Positions 1-6,764 of a stretch of 11,302 nucleotides of DNA are shown piece by piece; position 1 is the stretch's first letter; each line of letters begins with the position of its first letter. The translations under genes and the position numbers were made by a program. The stretch covers positions 1 through 11,302 of the forward strand of contig JAFSAK010000133.1 of assembly GCA_017441045.1 (NCBI GenBank). The letters are read 5' to 3'. The notes beneath the pieces were generated by a model. That model had not been told where the DNA came from and did not search any database. It saw only the letters and a program-made list of their open reading frames with translations. The DNA is from Clostridia bacterium (lineage in GTDB: Bacteria > Bacillota_A > Clostridia > Oscillospirales > Acutalibacteraceae).

Positions 1-617
1 ACACCGTGAAAGGCGCCTGCCATAAAGGGATTATCTTCGGGGGCATTACAGAAAACAACCAATTTTGCGCAACCGATACAGTCACGGTCGGCAGTTCTTA
101 CGGCGGCATCCTTAATAACTTTACCCATAAGTTTAACCGCATCCATATTTATACCCGCTTTGGTGGAGCCGATATTAACGGATGAGCAGATATTATTTGT
201 GATATCGAGGGCTTCGGGGATGGACTCTATAAGCCGCAAATCCCCCGCAGAAAAGCCCTTATGAACGAGGGCAGAATAACCGCCTATAAAATTAACGCCC
301 GTAGTGTCAGCCACTCTTTGCAAGGTTTTAGCATACATAACGGGGTCACCGCCCGAAGCGGCGGCCACCATAGCAATAGGCGTTACAGAAATTCTTTTAT
401 TTATAATGGGAATTCCATATTCGCTTTCAATATCCATACCCGTTTTAACGAGATTGCCTGCAAGACGGGTCATTTTTTCGTAAATTTTATCACAGGCAGT
501 TTTCGCATCTGAATCGGCGCAATCAAGTAGGGAAATACCCATAGTGATGGTGCGGATATCCAGATTATCCTGCCTGATCATATTTACGGTTTCCATTATA
601 TCCTTAAGATTAATCAT
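1..617 (-). CDS. UPF0210 / DUF711 (PFL-like) family protein, N-terminal part
   Basis: This reads leftward from ATG at 617-615 and stays open to the window edge, giving about 205 codons of a family usually near 450 residues, so only the N-terminal half is present. The protein opens [15 protein letters not shown], followed by [15 protein letters not shown], and later has [33 protein letters not shown] and [17 protein letters not shown]. These stretches are typical of the UPF0210 family, whose fold is related to pyruvate formate-lyase and ribonucleotide reductase. To my knowledge its biochemical function is unassigned. The ACT-domain gene lies 14 bases upstream, and this pairing is common in Firmicutes and other bacteria. 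A GAGG sits about 12 bases before the start, a loose ribosome site that suggests coupling to the gene ahead. Family assignment is firm; function is unknown. Confidence 0.92.
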   Translation of the reverse strand, partial: MINLKDIMETVNMIRQDNLDIRTITMGISLLDCADSDAKTACDKIYEKMTRLAGNLVKTGMDIESEYGIPIINKRISVTPIAMVAAASGGDPVMYAKTLQRVADTTGVNFIGGYSALVHKGFSAGDLRLIESIPEALDITNNICSSVNIGSTKAGINMDAVKLMGKVIKDAAVRTADRDCIGCAKLVVFCNAPEDNPFMAGAFHG

Positions 618-631
618 AAATTTACTCAACC

Positions 632-904
632 TCAAATACGGTGCATAGAATTGAAAATATCTTCGTGCATAACGTGAATTTCGAGCCCCATTTCGCGACC
701 TTGCTTCTGAAGATTATCAGAAAATTCGCTAAAGGAACAAGAGAGGGCGGATATATCCGTTAGCATAACCATACAGAACATATCCTCTAAAACCGACTGT
801 GTAATATCAATTATATTAACATTATATTCAGCGGCTGACGCGCTGATTTTAGAAATGATACCCACCGAATCTTTGCCGATAACCGAAATAACTGTTTTTT
901 TCAT
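632..904 (-). CDS. ACT-domain regulatory protein (UPF0237 family)
   Basis: A 90-residue protein consisting of essentially one ACT domain. The start [20 protein letters not shown] is the classic beta-alpha-beta opening (G-K-D-x-V-G-I), followed by [23 protein letters not shown] domains bind small ligands, often amino acids, and act as regulatory modules; GcvR is the best known relative of the stand-alone type. The ligand here cannot be read from sequence. The ATG at 904-902 overlaps the stop of the upstream membrane protein by one base, and the UPF0210 gene starts 14 bases after its stop. The three genes therefore look translationally coupled, and a shared role with the UPF0210 protein is likely but unproven. 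Length matches the family, so it appears complete. Confidence 0.9.
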   Translation of the reverse strand: MKKTVISVIGKDSVGIISKISASAAEYNVNIIDITQSVLEDMFCMVMLTDISALSCSFSEFSDNLQKQGREMGLEIHVMHEDIFNSMHRI

Positions 905-1359
905 TATTTTTCACTCTTTTCTTCTTCGTGTTTATGAACCTCATAATCTGCGGCCTGAAGGGCTACTCGCATTGCTCTTACAATTAAAGCCATACAGATT
1001 GCGGCGCCCCCTGCAATATAGAAGGGCATATAGAAAATACCCGCAACGAGCATTATGATACCTGCTAAAAGGCAACTATTGGAAATGGCGAGAAGGTGTC
1101 CTGTATTTTCAAATTCGAAAACTTTACCCGCTAAAATATTTTTAAGAAGTTTCATCAAAGAGAAAAGCGTAATTGCCGCCAAGGGTACACAAGGGTAGGT
1201 GGCGAGCATAATTGTAGCAAAAAGGTCGGCAGAGCGGCCGCGCACCTCAACATACCATCTTATAAGCCAAGGCAGTGCTACGGTAAATACAACTAATAAA
1301 ACCATAAAAACATAGGTTGCTATAAGGGCAATTTTAGCCGAGCGTTTATAATTTTTCAC
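904..1359 (-). CDS. DUF2975-family four-helix membrane protein
   Basis: A 151-residue protein with four predicted membrane segments at about residues 9-34, 46-69, 93-111 and 113-131, and a charged cytoplasmic tail (HKHEEEKSEK). The motif GKVFEFENTGHLLAISNSC at about 78-96 matches the conserved loop of DUF2975 proteins, which is my reason for the assignment. These proteins are often encoded next to a small XRE-type regulator of the YozG kind; none is seen here, although the window covers both sides of the gene. The start is GTG at 1359-1357, chosen because a GAGGTGA ribosome site (plus-strand 1366-1372) lies about six bases ahead. It is first in the leftward operon and sits directly behind a near-consensus promoter. 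The function is not known. Confidence 0.78.
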   Translation of the reverse strand: MKNYKRSAKIALIATYVFMVLLVVFTVALPWLIRWYVEVRGRSADLFATIMLATYPCVPLAAITLFSLMKLLKNILAGKVFEFENTGHLLAISNSCLLAGIIMLVAGIFYMPFYIAGGAAICMALIVRAMRVALQAADYEVHKHEEEKSEK

Positions 1360-1391
1360 TGGAAGTCACCTCGCAAAATTTTACAAATATC

Positions 1392-1420
1392 ATTATACAC
1401 CAAAGTTATCCCTTTTTCAA
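1392..1420 (-). promoter_or_regulatory. Sigma-A promoter for the leftward operon
   Basis: Read on the minus strand, TTGAAA (plus 1415-1420) and TATAAT (plus 1392-1397) are separated by exactly 17 bases. This is a near-perfect housekeeping promoter. Transcription would begin near 1385, leaving a leader of about 25 bases before the GTG at 1359. It serves the DUF2975, ACT and UPF0210 genes and points away from the phage-like cassette. Confidence 0.85.
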
Positions 1421-1424
1421 GTCG

Positions 1425-1453
1425 GTGAAAGGCACTTTTTGGCGGAGTATATT
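1425..1453 (+). promoter_or_regulatory. Weak candidate promoter for the virion cassette
   Basis: GTGAAA (1425-1430) and TATATT (1448-1453) are spaced by 17 bases and lie about 50 bases ahead of the first cassette gene at 1502. The -35 box matches the consensus at only four of six positions, so this is a weak candidate. It is nevertheless the best rightward candidate in the short space between the leftward promoter and the cassette. It would lie back to back with the strong leftward promoter. Confidence 0.3.
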
Positions 1454-1459
1454 AAATGT

Positions 1460-1477
1460 ATCGGAAGAAAATCCGAT
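1460..1477. repeat. 6-bp inverted repeat in the cassette leader
   Basis: ATCGGA (1460-1465) and TCCGAT (1472-1477) are perfect inverted arms around a six-base A-rich loop. They lie between the candidate -10 box and the ribosome site of the first cassette gene. This could be an operator half-site pair or a small leader hairpin. At this length chance is a real alternative. Confidence 0.3.
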
Positions 1478-1501
1478 GAATTTTATGACGGGAGGTTATC
1501 T

Positions 1502-1768
1502 ATGAAGAAAAAAGATGAATTTTTCCAAAGTTCACTTCGCGCTCTACTTAACGAGGAGTTATCCGAGGCGGAAAAGCAATCTCTTAAAGATGAGGGCTAC
1601 CTACTTAAAAAGCCAAAAAGAAAAGCCGCAGTTATGATAGCGCTCTATAAGAAGGCATCTTCGGGTGACCTTGCTGCCATAAAGGAACTTCGCAGCATCG
1701 CGGGTATGGGCGGCGAAATTCCAAAAGAGACGAGGGCGGTGACCATTATTGATGATATCGCCGATTAA
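1502..1768 (+). CDS. Putative phage terminase small subunit / packaging protein
   Basis: An 88-residue charged protein beginning MKKKDEFFQSSLRALLNEEL. I chose the ATG at 1502 over an upstream TTG at 1439 because GGGAGG sits eight bases ahead of it. The middle (KPKRKAAVMIALYKKASSGD, then LAAIKELRSIAG) resembles short proteins encoded just before large terminases in clostridial phages, where a helical segment ending in a GD-x-x-A-I-K-E-L type pattern recurs. No clear helix-turn-helix is visible. The role as DNA-recognition subunit of the packaging motor therefore rests mainly on position: its end overlaps the start of the large terminase gene by 17 bases. It is the first gene of the rightward operon. 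It could instead be an unrelated phage accessory protein. Confidence 0.5.
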   Translation: MKKKDEFFQSSLRALLNEELSEAEKQSLKDEGYLLKKPKRKAAVMIALYKKASSGDLAAIKELRSIAGMGGEIPKETRAVTIIDDIAD

Positions 1769-3053
1769 GATAAGCGGTGTTGCAGGTGAAGGGTACGATG
1801 AATTCTGGAATTGCAAAAAGCGGTACCGAGTTTTAAAAGGAGGCAAGGCCTCAAAAAAGAGTACCACCACCGCCCTCAATTTTATATATCGCATAATGCG
1901 GTATAAAGACAGTAACCTCCTTGTAGTGAGGCAGGTTATGAACACCCATAGGGATAGTACCTTCGCGCAACTCAAATGGGCCCAGAGTCGACTTGGAGTA
2001 TCACACCTATGGAACAACACCGTATCGCCTATGGAGATGACCTATATCCCAACGGGACAAAAAATAATATTTCGCGGATTTGATGATGTTCTTAAACTGG
2101 CATCTACCACAGTGCCTAAAGGGTATCTGAATTTTGTCTGGATTGAGGAGGCCTTCGAAATAGCAAACGAAGCGGATTTTGAAAAGCTTGACCTATCTGT
2201 GCCAAGAGGCACTCTCCCCGATGGTCTTTTCAAGCAAACAACCCTCACCTTTAACCCTTGGAGCAGTGAACACTGGCTCAAAAAACGCTTTTTTGATACT
2301 GCGCAATCGGATACTGCAACCTTTTCGACCAATTACCTCATAAATGAATTTTTGGATGAAACCGATAGGGCGGTATTTACTAAAATGAAGCGCCGAAATA
2401 TGAGGAAGTATCAGGTGGCGGGGCTTGGAAACTGGGGGATTTCAGAAGGACTTGTCTTTGAAAATTGGCAGATAGGAAGGCCGCAAATCAAAACAGAGGA
2501 GCAATATAAATGGAAAAACTTCTTCGGTCTTGATTACGGTTATACCAATGACCCTACGGCATTTATTGCTTTTCGCGCCAACCCTATTGATAAGATTCTT
2601 TATATCTATGATGAGTTTTATCAAAAAAGAATGCTCAACTGTCATATTGCCGAGGAAATTAAAAAACGGGGCTTTGCCAAAGAGCGTATAAGAGCCGATA
2701 GTGCCGAGCCGAAATCCAATGATGATTTACGGCGCCTTGGCATACAAAGAATTATGCCTTCCGTTAAGGGTAGCGACAGTATTCTGAACGGAATATCGGG
2801 TATAAACGAGTATGAGATTTATATAGATGCTCATTGCGTTAATACCATAAAAGAATTTTCTTCCTATGTTTATGATGATAAAAATTTAAAGAACGGAATG
2901 AAGATGCCTAAGGATACGGATAACCACCTTTGCGATGCACTCAGATACGCTTTTTACGATGTTAAATTTTTTCATCCGCAGAAAGAAGAAATTGAAATTA
3001 AAAGAGAAATGGGAATCAGCCCTAAAGATTTCAGTAAAGGATGGGATATATGA
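1752..3053 (+). CDS. terL: Phage terminase large subunit, PBSX type
   Basis: A 433-residue DNA-packaging ATPase and nuclease, full length for the family. The ATPase half shows a variant Walker A (GGKASKKS, about residues 30-37), a Walker B region FVWIEEA (about 128-134) and a coupling-type TFNPW segment. The nuclease half has the expected acidic residues: D261 in GLDYGYTNDP, D316 in RADSAEPKSND and D395 in DNHLCDALRYA. No catalytic residue appears lost, so the motor looks intact. It would load the prohead through the portal encoded downstream. The start is ATG at 1752, overlapping the upstream gene; a TTG one codon earlier is possible. Its stop overlaps the next ATG in an ATGA arrangement. 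An intact motor argues against a long-decayed prophage. Confidence 0.95.
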   Translation: MISPIKISGVAGEGYDEFWNCKKRYRVLKGGKASKKSTTTALNFIYRIMRYKDSNLLVVRQVMNTHRDSTFAQLKWAQSRLGVSHLWNNTVSPMEMTYIPTGQKIIFRGFDDVLKLASTTVPKGYLNFVWIEEAFEIANEADFEKLDLSVPRGTLPDGLFKQTTLTFNPWSSEHWLKKRFFDTAQSDTATFSTNYLINEFLDETDRAVFTKMKRRNMRKYQVAGLGNWGISEGLVFENWQIGRPQIKTEEQYKWKNFFGLDYGYTNDPTAFIAFRANPIDKILYIYDEFYQKRMLNCHIAEEIKKRGFAKERIRADSAEPKSNDDLRRLGIQRIMPSVKGSDSILNGISGINEYEIYIDAHCVNTIKEFSSYVYDDKNLKNGMKMPKDTDNHLCDALRYAFYDVKFFHPQKEEIEIKREMGISPKDFSKGWDI

Positions 3054-3232
3054 GTTTTATAAGTTTTTTAACGGTAGCCGCGGCCGCATTTTTGCTCGGT
3101 TTTTTGCTTGGATTTACATTTGGCGGAAAAGGTGGCGGAGTCAAAGCCCCATTTAAACCTTTTGTAAAGCACACAAGCATTAGCCGTGAATTTGAAAACT
3201 TTTTAACCTATGATGGCTCGGTACAAAAATAA
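3050..3232 (+). CDS. Small single-pass membrane protein of the virion cassette
   Basis: A 60-residue protein starting at ATG 3050, within the terL stop region (ATGA overlap), with AAAGGA about eight bases upstream. A longer frame from 3041 lacks such a site. Residues 3-25 form a hydrophobic, glycine-containing helix, followed by a GGKGGG linker. The C-terminus carries SREFENFLTYDGS (about 45-57), a tail motif I associate with small proteins found beside terminase genes in clostridial phage-like loci. Translation is probably coupled to terL. The function is unknown; anchoring packaging or assembly at the membrane, or a holin-like role, are possibilities that the sequence does not decide between. 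Confidence 0.6.
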   Translation: MSFISFLTVAAAAFLLGFLLGFTFGGKGGGVKAPFKPFVKHTSISREFENFLTYDGSVQK

Positions 3233-3259
3233 AATAGCACTGAATTTAAGGAGTTTAGT

Positions 3260-3910
3260 ATGGAAAAATCAGAAAGTTATAACTGTGAACAACCTGTGTC
3301 GCAGGAAGAAAATACGATTTCGAAAACAGGGGAAACCATACCTCTTTCTTCGGACGAAGGTATTAAAATTCCTATTAAATTTAATAAAGAGGAAAGGGAA
3401 CTTTCCGTAGAGGAAGCGGCATCCCTTGCTCAAAAAGGTCTCAAATACGATATGATAACCAAGGATTTTGACCGACTTCGCGTTTTAGCGCAGCAAAACG
3501 GTAAAAGCGTAGGTGAGTTTCTTTCGATGGTTGAAGGCAACCTTAAAAAAGAACGACGTGATGAAATTTTATCAAAGTGCGGCGGCAATGAGGAACTTAC
3601 GGATAATTTTATGAGTATGGAGGAAAAATTAGCCCACGATGACGGACAACTGGGGGAATTAAAAGAATTTTTCCCCGAAATTTCCGCATACGAACAATTG
3701 CCCGACGAGGTTGTTTTGCGAAGCCGCGAAAAAGGCAGCCGAATACTTGATGAGTATTTGAGGCATCTTCACTCCCTTAAAATGCAAAAGAGGGATGAGG
3801 AAGAAAAGAAAAAAGAAGTAAATAAACATACTCTGGGATCTTTAAAAACCGAAGATACGGGAACGGTTGACCCCGTTCGTAATATGTTTTTAAAGGGAAT
3901 CTGGGGATAA
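3260..3910 (+). CDS. Putative capsid scaffolding protein
   Basis: A 216-residue, highly charged, helix-rich protein immediately upstream of the major capsid gene, which is the usual place for a scaffold. AAGGAG lies nine bases before the ATG. The segment IKFNKEERELSVEEAASLAQ followed by KGLKYDMI (about 37-65) resembles scaffolds of clostridial siphophages and podophages, and the rest is rich in E, K and R with predicted helix and likely coiled coil. The C-terminus (DPVRNMFLKGIWG) is short and hydrophobic, as expected for a capsid-binding tail. It would direct assembly of the procapsid and leave before or during packaging. No protease motif is visible. Placement and composition support the call; sequence identity to a named family is not certain. 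Confidence 0.62.
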   Translation: MEKSESYNCEQPVSQEENTISKTGETIPLSSDEGIKIPIKFNKEERELSVEEAASLAQKGLKYDMITKDFDRLRVLAQQNGKSVGEFLSMVEGNLKKERRDEILSKCGGNEELTDNFMSMEEKLAHDDGQLGELKEFFPEISAYEQLPDEVVLRSREKGSRILDEYLRHLHSLKMQKRDEEEKKKEVNKHTLGSLKTEDTGTVDPVRNMFLKGIWG

Positions 3911-3935
3911 ATTAATTTGATAAGGAGAAAATTTT

Positions 3936-5120
3936 ATGTCTATTAATTCAATAGAAAATGCTGCAAGATATTCTGATGAACTCGATATTTTGTTTTCGCA
4001 GAAGAGTGCAACAGGTTTCTTTGCAGATAATGCGCTTACCACCAAATTCGTAGGCGCAAAAACCGTTATTATTCCCGATGTGGATTTTCAGGGACTTGCC
4101 GATTATGACCGCGATACAGGTTTTACCCGCGGCGCCATAACCGTAAGCAACGCTTCCTATACAATGGCTATGGACCGCGCCCGTTCTTTGCAGATTGACC
4201 GCGAAGATATGGATGAAACCGGCATTGCCAACCTTGCGGGTAAGATTTTGGGCGAATATGTTCGCACCAAGGTTGTTCCCGAATGCGATGCCTATGTTAT
4301 TTCTAAACTTGCCGGTCTTGCCGCAACAAGAGCCAATCTCGTTGATGGTGATATAAATAAGCCCTTTGAGGCACTTTGCAACCTTATTAACGAAGTGCAG
4401 AGCGTAGTTGGTTTTGATGGAGAACTAGTAGCATTCCTTGATAGTTCAATGTATGCGGCCCTTATAAATTCTGCCGAAATTTCACGTATGATAACCGTAA
4501 GTGATTTCAAGCAGGGCGAAGTTAATCTTAAGGTTAAATCGCTAAATGGTGTTGCCATTATTCCCGTAGTTAACGAGAGAATGAAGACAAGTTACACCTT
4601 CAATAACGGCGCGCAGGGCGGTTTTAAACCCGACCATAATGCCCGTGAAGTTTATATGCTTGTTTGTCCTAAGTCGGCGGCTCACCTCGTAAAGAAAACC
4701 GAGCAGATGCGAATTTTCACCCCCGAACAGAATCTTGATGCCGATGCATATAAGTTCGATTACCGCATTTACTATGATGTATTTGTAAAGAAGAGCGGAC
4801 TTGACAGTATCTGGGCTTGGATTGCTCCTAAAGTTACAGTTACTGCAGAGCCACAGAGCATCAATGTTACGATGGGCGAAAGTGATGAAACCCTTACCGT
4901 AACCGCAACCTGTGACGGCGGCGCGATTGGTTATCAGTGGTACTCTTGTAAGGATGAAAACGGTGGAGGCGCCGTGAAGATTGCCGATGCAACCGAAGCG
5001 CAGTTCACTCTCCCTGCTGACCTTACCGCAGGCACCCACTACTACTTTGCTAAAATTACGGTAGATGGCATTCCCGCAAAGGAAAGCGCTGTTTGCTGTG
5101 TAACTGTGGAAGAAGTTTAG
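3936..5120 (+). CDS. Major capsid protein with C-terminal Ig-like domain
   Basis: A 394-residue protein with a strong AAGGAG site. Residues 1-297 resemble major capsid proteins of clostridial phages. They start with SIENAARYSDELDILFSQ, contain DYDRDTGFTRGAI and DREDMDETG, and close with EQMRIFTPEQNLDADAYKFD and YRIYYDVFVKKSG. I take this as an HK97-fold shell protein. From about residue 299 a second domain begins (VTVTAEPQSINVTMGE, then LTVTATCDGG, YQWYSC, LTAGTHYYFAKITVDG), ending in VTVEEV. This has the strand pattern and central tryptophan of a bacterial Ig-like domain. Such domains typically project from the shell and can bind glycans or cell surfaces. The gene lies between the scaffold and an intrinsic terminator, consistent with high expression. 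Confidence 0.86.
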   Translation: MSINSIENAARYSDELDILFSQKSATGFFADNALTTKFVGAKTVIIPDVDFQGLADYDRDTGFTRGAITVSNASYTMAMDRARSLQIDREDMDETGIANLAGKILGEYVRTKVVPECDAYVISKLAGLAATRANLVDGDINKPFEALCNLINEVQSVVGFDGELVAFLDSSMYAALINSAEISRMITVSDFKQGEVNLKVKSLNGVAIIPVVNERMKTSYTFNNGAQGGFKPDHNAREVYMLVCPKSAAHLVKKTEQMRIFTPEQNLDADAYKFDYRIYYDVFVKKSGLDSIWAWIAPKVTVTAEPQSINVTMGESDETLTVTATCDGGAIGYQWYSCKDENGGGAVKIADATEAQFTLPADLTAGTHYYFAKITVDGIPAKESAVCCVTVEEV

Positions 5121-5133
5121 TTTAAATTTATGG

Positions 5134-5161
5134 GAGCCGCTTTTAAAAAAGCGGCTCTTTT
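5134..5161 (+). terminator. Intrinsic terminator between capsid and portal genes
   Basis: The arms GAGCCGCTTT and AAAGCGGCTC (5134-5143 and 5148-5157) form a 10-bp stem with a four-base loop, followed by TTTT. It sits 13 bases after the capsid stop and 35 bases before the portal start. There is no room for a clear new promoter between them, so the downstream genes probably depend on partial read-through. This would lower portal output relative to capsid. Confidence 0.8.
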
Positions 5162-5196
5162 ACAACAAAAAACTTTGAGTACCGGGGAGGTAGAAA

Positions 5197-6666
5197 ATGA
5201 ATCTTGAACCTAAACATATATATAATGAATATTTAAACGGAGTTAATTTTAAAGAGGCGCTCGGAAGCAAAGGGCTTTATGAACAGAGTAAAATCAACGA
5301 GCGTTTTTATATCGGTGACCAATGGTACGGCGCAAACTGCGGAAATGATCGCCCGCTCGTGCGATACAATGTTATAAAACGAATCGGGGATTATAAAATC
5401 TCTCAAATTATTTCGGCTCCAACTTCGGTTAAATTTTCGGCAGGCGGTTTTGCCGCCTCAAATAAAATTAATAAGGGAAATATAAAAAGCAGAGAAATCC
5501 TTAAAAATAAGGATGGTTTTGAAGGAAAAATCAACGAGGAAGAAATTAATCTTCTTATGCCCGTTCTTGAGGATTACAGAAAAACCGTTTCCCATAGAGT
5601 TTCCCTTGATTCGCTTCTGGTTTCCGTTCTGAAAAAGGCGTTCATAAGCGGCACGGGAGTTCTTTACACCTATTGGGATAAGGATGCAGATGCCGATAAT
5701 TTCGGGGATATAAATTGCGAAGTTTTGGATATCGGTAATGTTTATTTTGCCGACCCATACTGCACCAATATACAAATGCAACCGTATATTATTGTCGCAA
5801 GTGAGCTGGATGCGGATTCTCTGCGAAAAGAATTGGGTGAGAAAAAGGGGCGAAACCTAAAGGCCGATAAAAACGGCAAGGTTTTGGTGCTTACTAAGTT
5901 TTATAAGTCGGTCACCGCGAAAGGCAAATCCACCGTTAAATGCGTGAAGGTTACTGAAAACTGCGTCATAAGGGAAGAATTTGATACTAAACTTACTCGC
6001 TATCCGCTGGCATCTATAAGTTGGGAAGAAAAGGATGGAATTATTTATGGCGAAAGTGAGATTACCTATCTTATTCCCAATCAGATTGCCATAAACCGAA
6101 TGATAACGGCAAATGTATGGTCTGCTATGACTATGGGTATGCCTATGATGGTGGTAAATGGGGATACGGTAAATGCCGATATCACCAACGACCCGGGACA
6201 AATAATCAAGGTCTATGGCACGAATGAGGATGTTTCGGGAGCCATTAAATATGTTACTCCTCCTGATTTTTGTAGTAATCTTACGGGTAGTGTAAACGAA
6301 CTTGTAACCAATACCCTGACACAAAGCGGAGCCAATGAAGTAGCCCTCGGAGATAGCAGAGCGGATAACGCGGCGGCTCTTGCTACGATGCTAAATGCCG
6401 CTACTTTACCGCTACAACTTTTAAAGGATAAATACTATAGATTTTTAGGTGAACTTTCACTTATCTGGGTTGATTTCTGGTTTACCCATTACGGCAACCG
6501 TTCGCTTAAAATCGAAGATGAGAGCGGTATATGGTATATGCCCTTTGATGCGGGAAGATATGCGGATATTATCTGTTCTGCGAAGGTGAAGGCGGAGGAT
6601 ATGAATACGGGCGAAACCGCAGAAACAGTAAATATGCTTACAATGCTTTATGAAAAGGGCGTTTAA
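5197..6666 (+). CDS. Phage portal protein (reading frame ends early)
   Basis: A 489-residue open frame with GGGGAGG before the ATG. The N-terminus (RFYIGDQWYG, then RPLVRYNVIKRIGDYK) and the central part (SISWEEKDGIIYGESEITYL, then IPNQIAINRM) match portal proteins, the dodecameric ring at the capsid vertex through which DNA is pumped. The later NEVALGDSRADNAAAL and LSLIWVDFW segments also fit. The frame stops at TAA 6664-6666, right after MLYEKGV. The expected C-terminus continues in the -1 frame for 32 codons to TAG 6762-6764; a full product would be about 522 residues. Either programmed frameshifting or a one-base loss explains this. An insert-like lysine/asparagine-rich stretch (about 90-118) is also seen. 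The portal lies after the capsid gene, opposite to the usual phage order. Confidence 0.85.
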   Translation: MNLEPKHIYNEYLNGVNFKEALGSKGLYEQSKINERFYIGDQWYGANCGNDRPLVRYNVIKRIGDYKISQIISAPTSVKFSAGGFAASNKINKGNIKSREILKNKDGFEGKINEEEINLLMPVLEDYRKTVSHRVSLDSLLVSVLKKAFISGTGVLYTYWDKDADADNFGDINCEVLDIGNVYFADPYCTNIQMQPYIIVASELDADSLRKELGEKKGRNLKADKNGKVLVLTKFYKSVTAKGKSTVKCVKVTENCVIREEFDTKLTRYPLASISWEEKDGIIYGESEITYLIPNQIAINRMITANVWSAMTMGMPMMVVNGDTVNADITNDPGQIIKVYGTNEDVSGAIKYVTPPDFCSNLTGSVNELVTNTLTQSGANEVALGDSRADNAAALATMLNAATLPLQLLKDKYYRFLGELSLIWVDFWFTHYGNRSLKIEDESGIWYMPFDAGRYADIICSAKVKAEDMNTGETAETVNMLTMLYEKGV

Positions 6667-6764
6667 GTAAGCTGCAACTTATAAAGAGGTTGCCCGATGA
6701 AATCATAGCCGATAAGGAAGAAATCCTTGAGGAGTTAAATAAGGAGGCCAAAAATGAAGGGTAG
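6654..6764 (+). other. Portal C-terminus in the -1 frame, with slippery heptamer
   Basis: The heptamer A AAG GGC at 6654-6660 fits the X XXY YYZ rule in the portal reading frame. Slipping back one base gives GRLSKLQLIKRLPDEII and then ADKEEILEELNKEAKNEG, ending at TAG 6762. This is a charged, helical tail of the kind expected at the end of portal proteins. A stem of seven pairs including one G-U (6674-6680 with 6687-6693) lies 13 bases downstream, somewhat farther than typical stimulators. The -1 frame has a stop at 6651-6653, so the shift must happen between there and 6664. A single lost T in the TTT run at 6662-6664 would instead give GVLSKLQ, and fits the family at least as well. Confidence 0.7.

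Noticed and set aside
261..512. 83-codon plus-strand open frame
   Set aside because: It lies antisense to the clear UPF0210 coding sequence and shows no protein-like motif.
1439..1501. Upstream extension of the first cassette gene from a TTG at 1439
   Set aside because: No ribosome site precedes the TTG, while GGGAGG is well placed before the ATG at 1502, and the extension overlaps the candidate promoter and inverted repeat.
2935..3156. 73-codon plus-strand frame spanning the terL end and the small membrane gene
   Set aside because: It overlaps two better supported genes in another frame and is rich in K, R and F, as expected from an out-of-frame reading of the membrane segment.
4542..5039. 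165-codon minus-strand open frame inside the capsid gene
   Set aside because: It lies fully antisense to a well-supported capsid gene, has no ribosome site that I can see and resembles no family.
5857..6324. 155-codon minus-strand open frame inside the portal gene
   Set aside because: Antisense to portal coding sequence, with a low-complexity composition (runs of I, Y, H) typical of a shadow frame.
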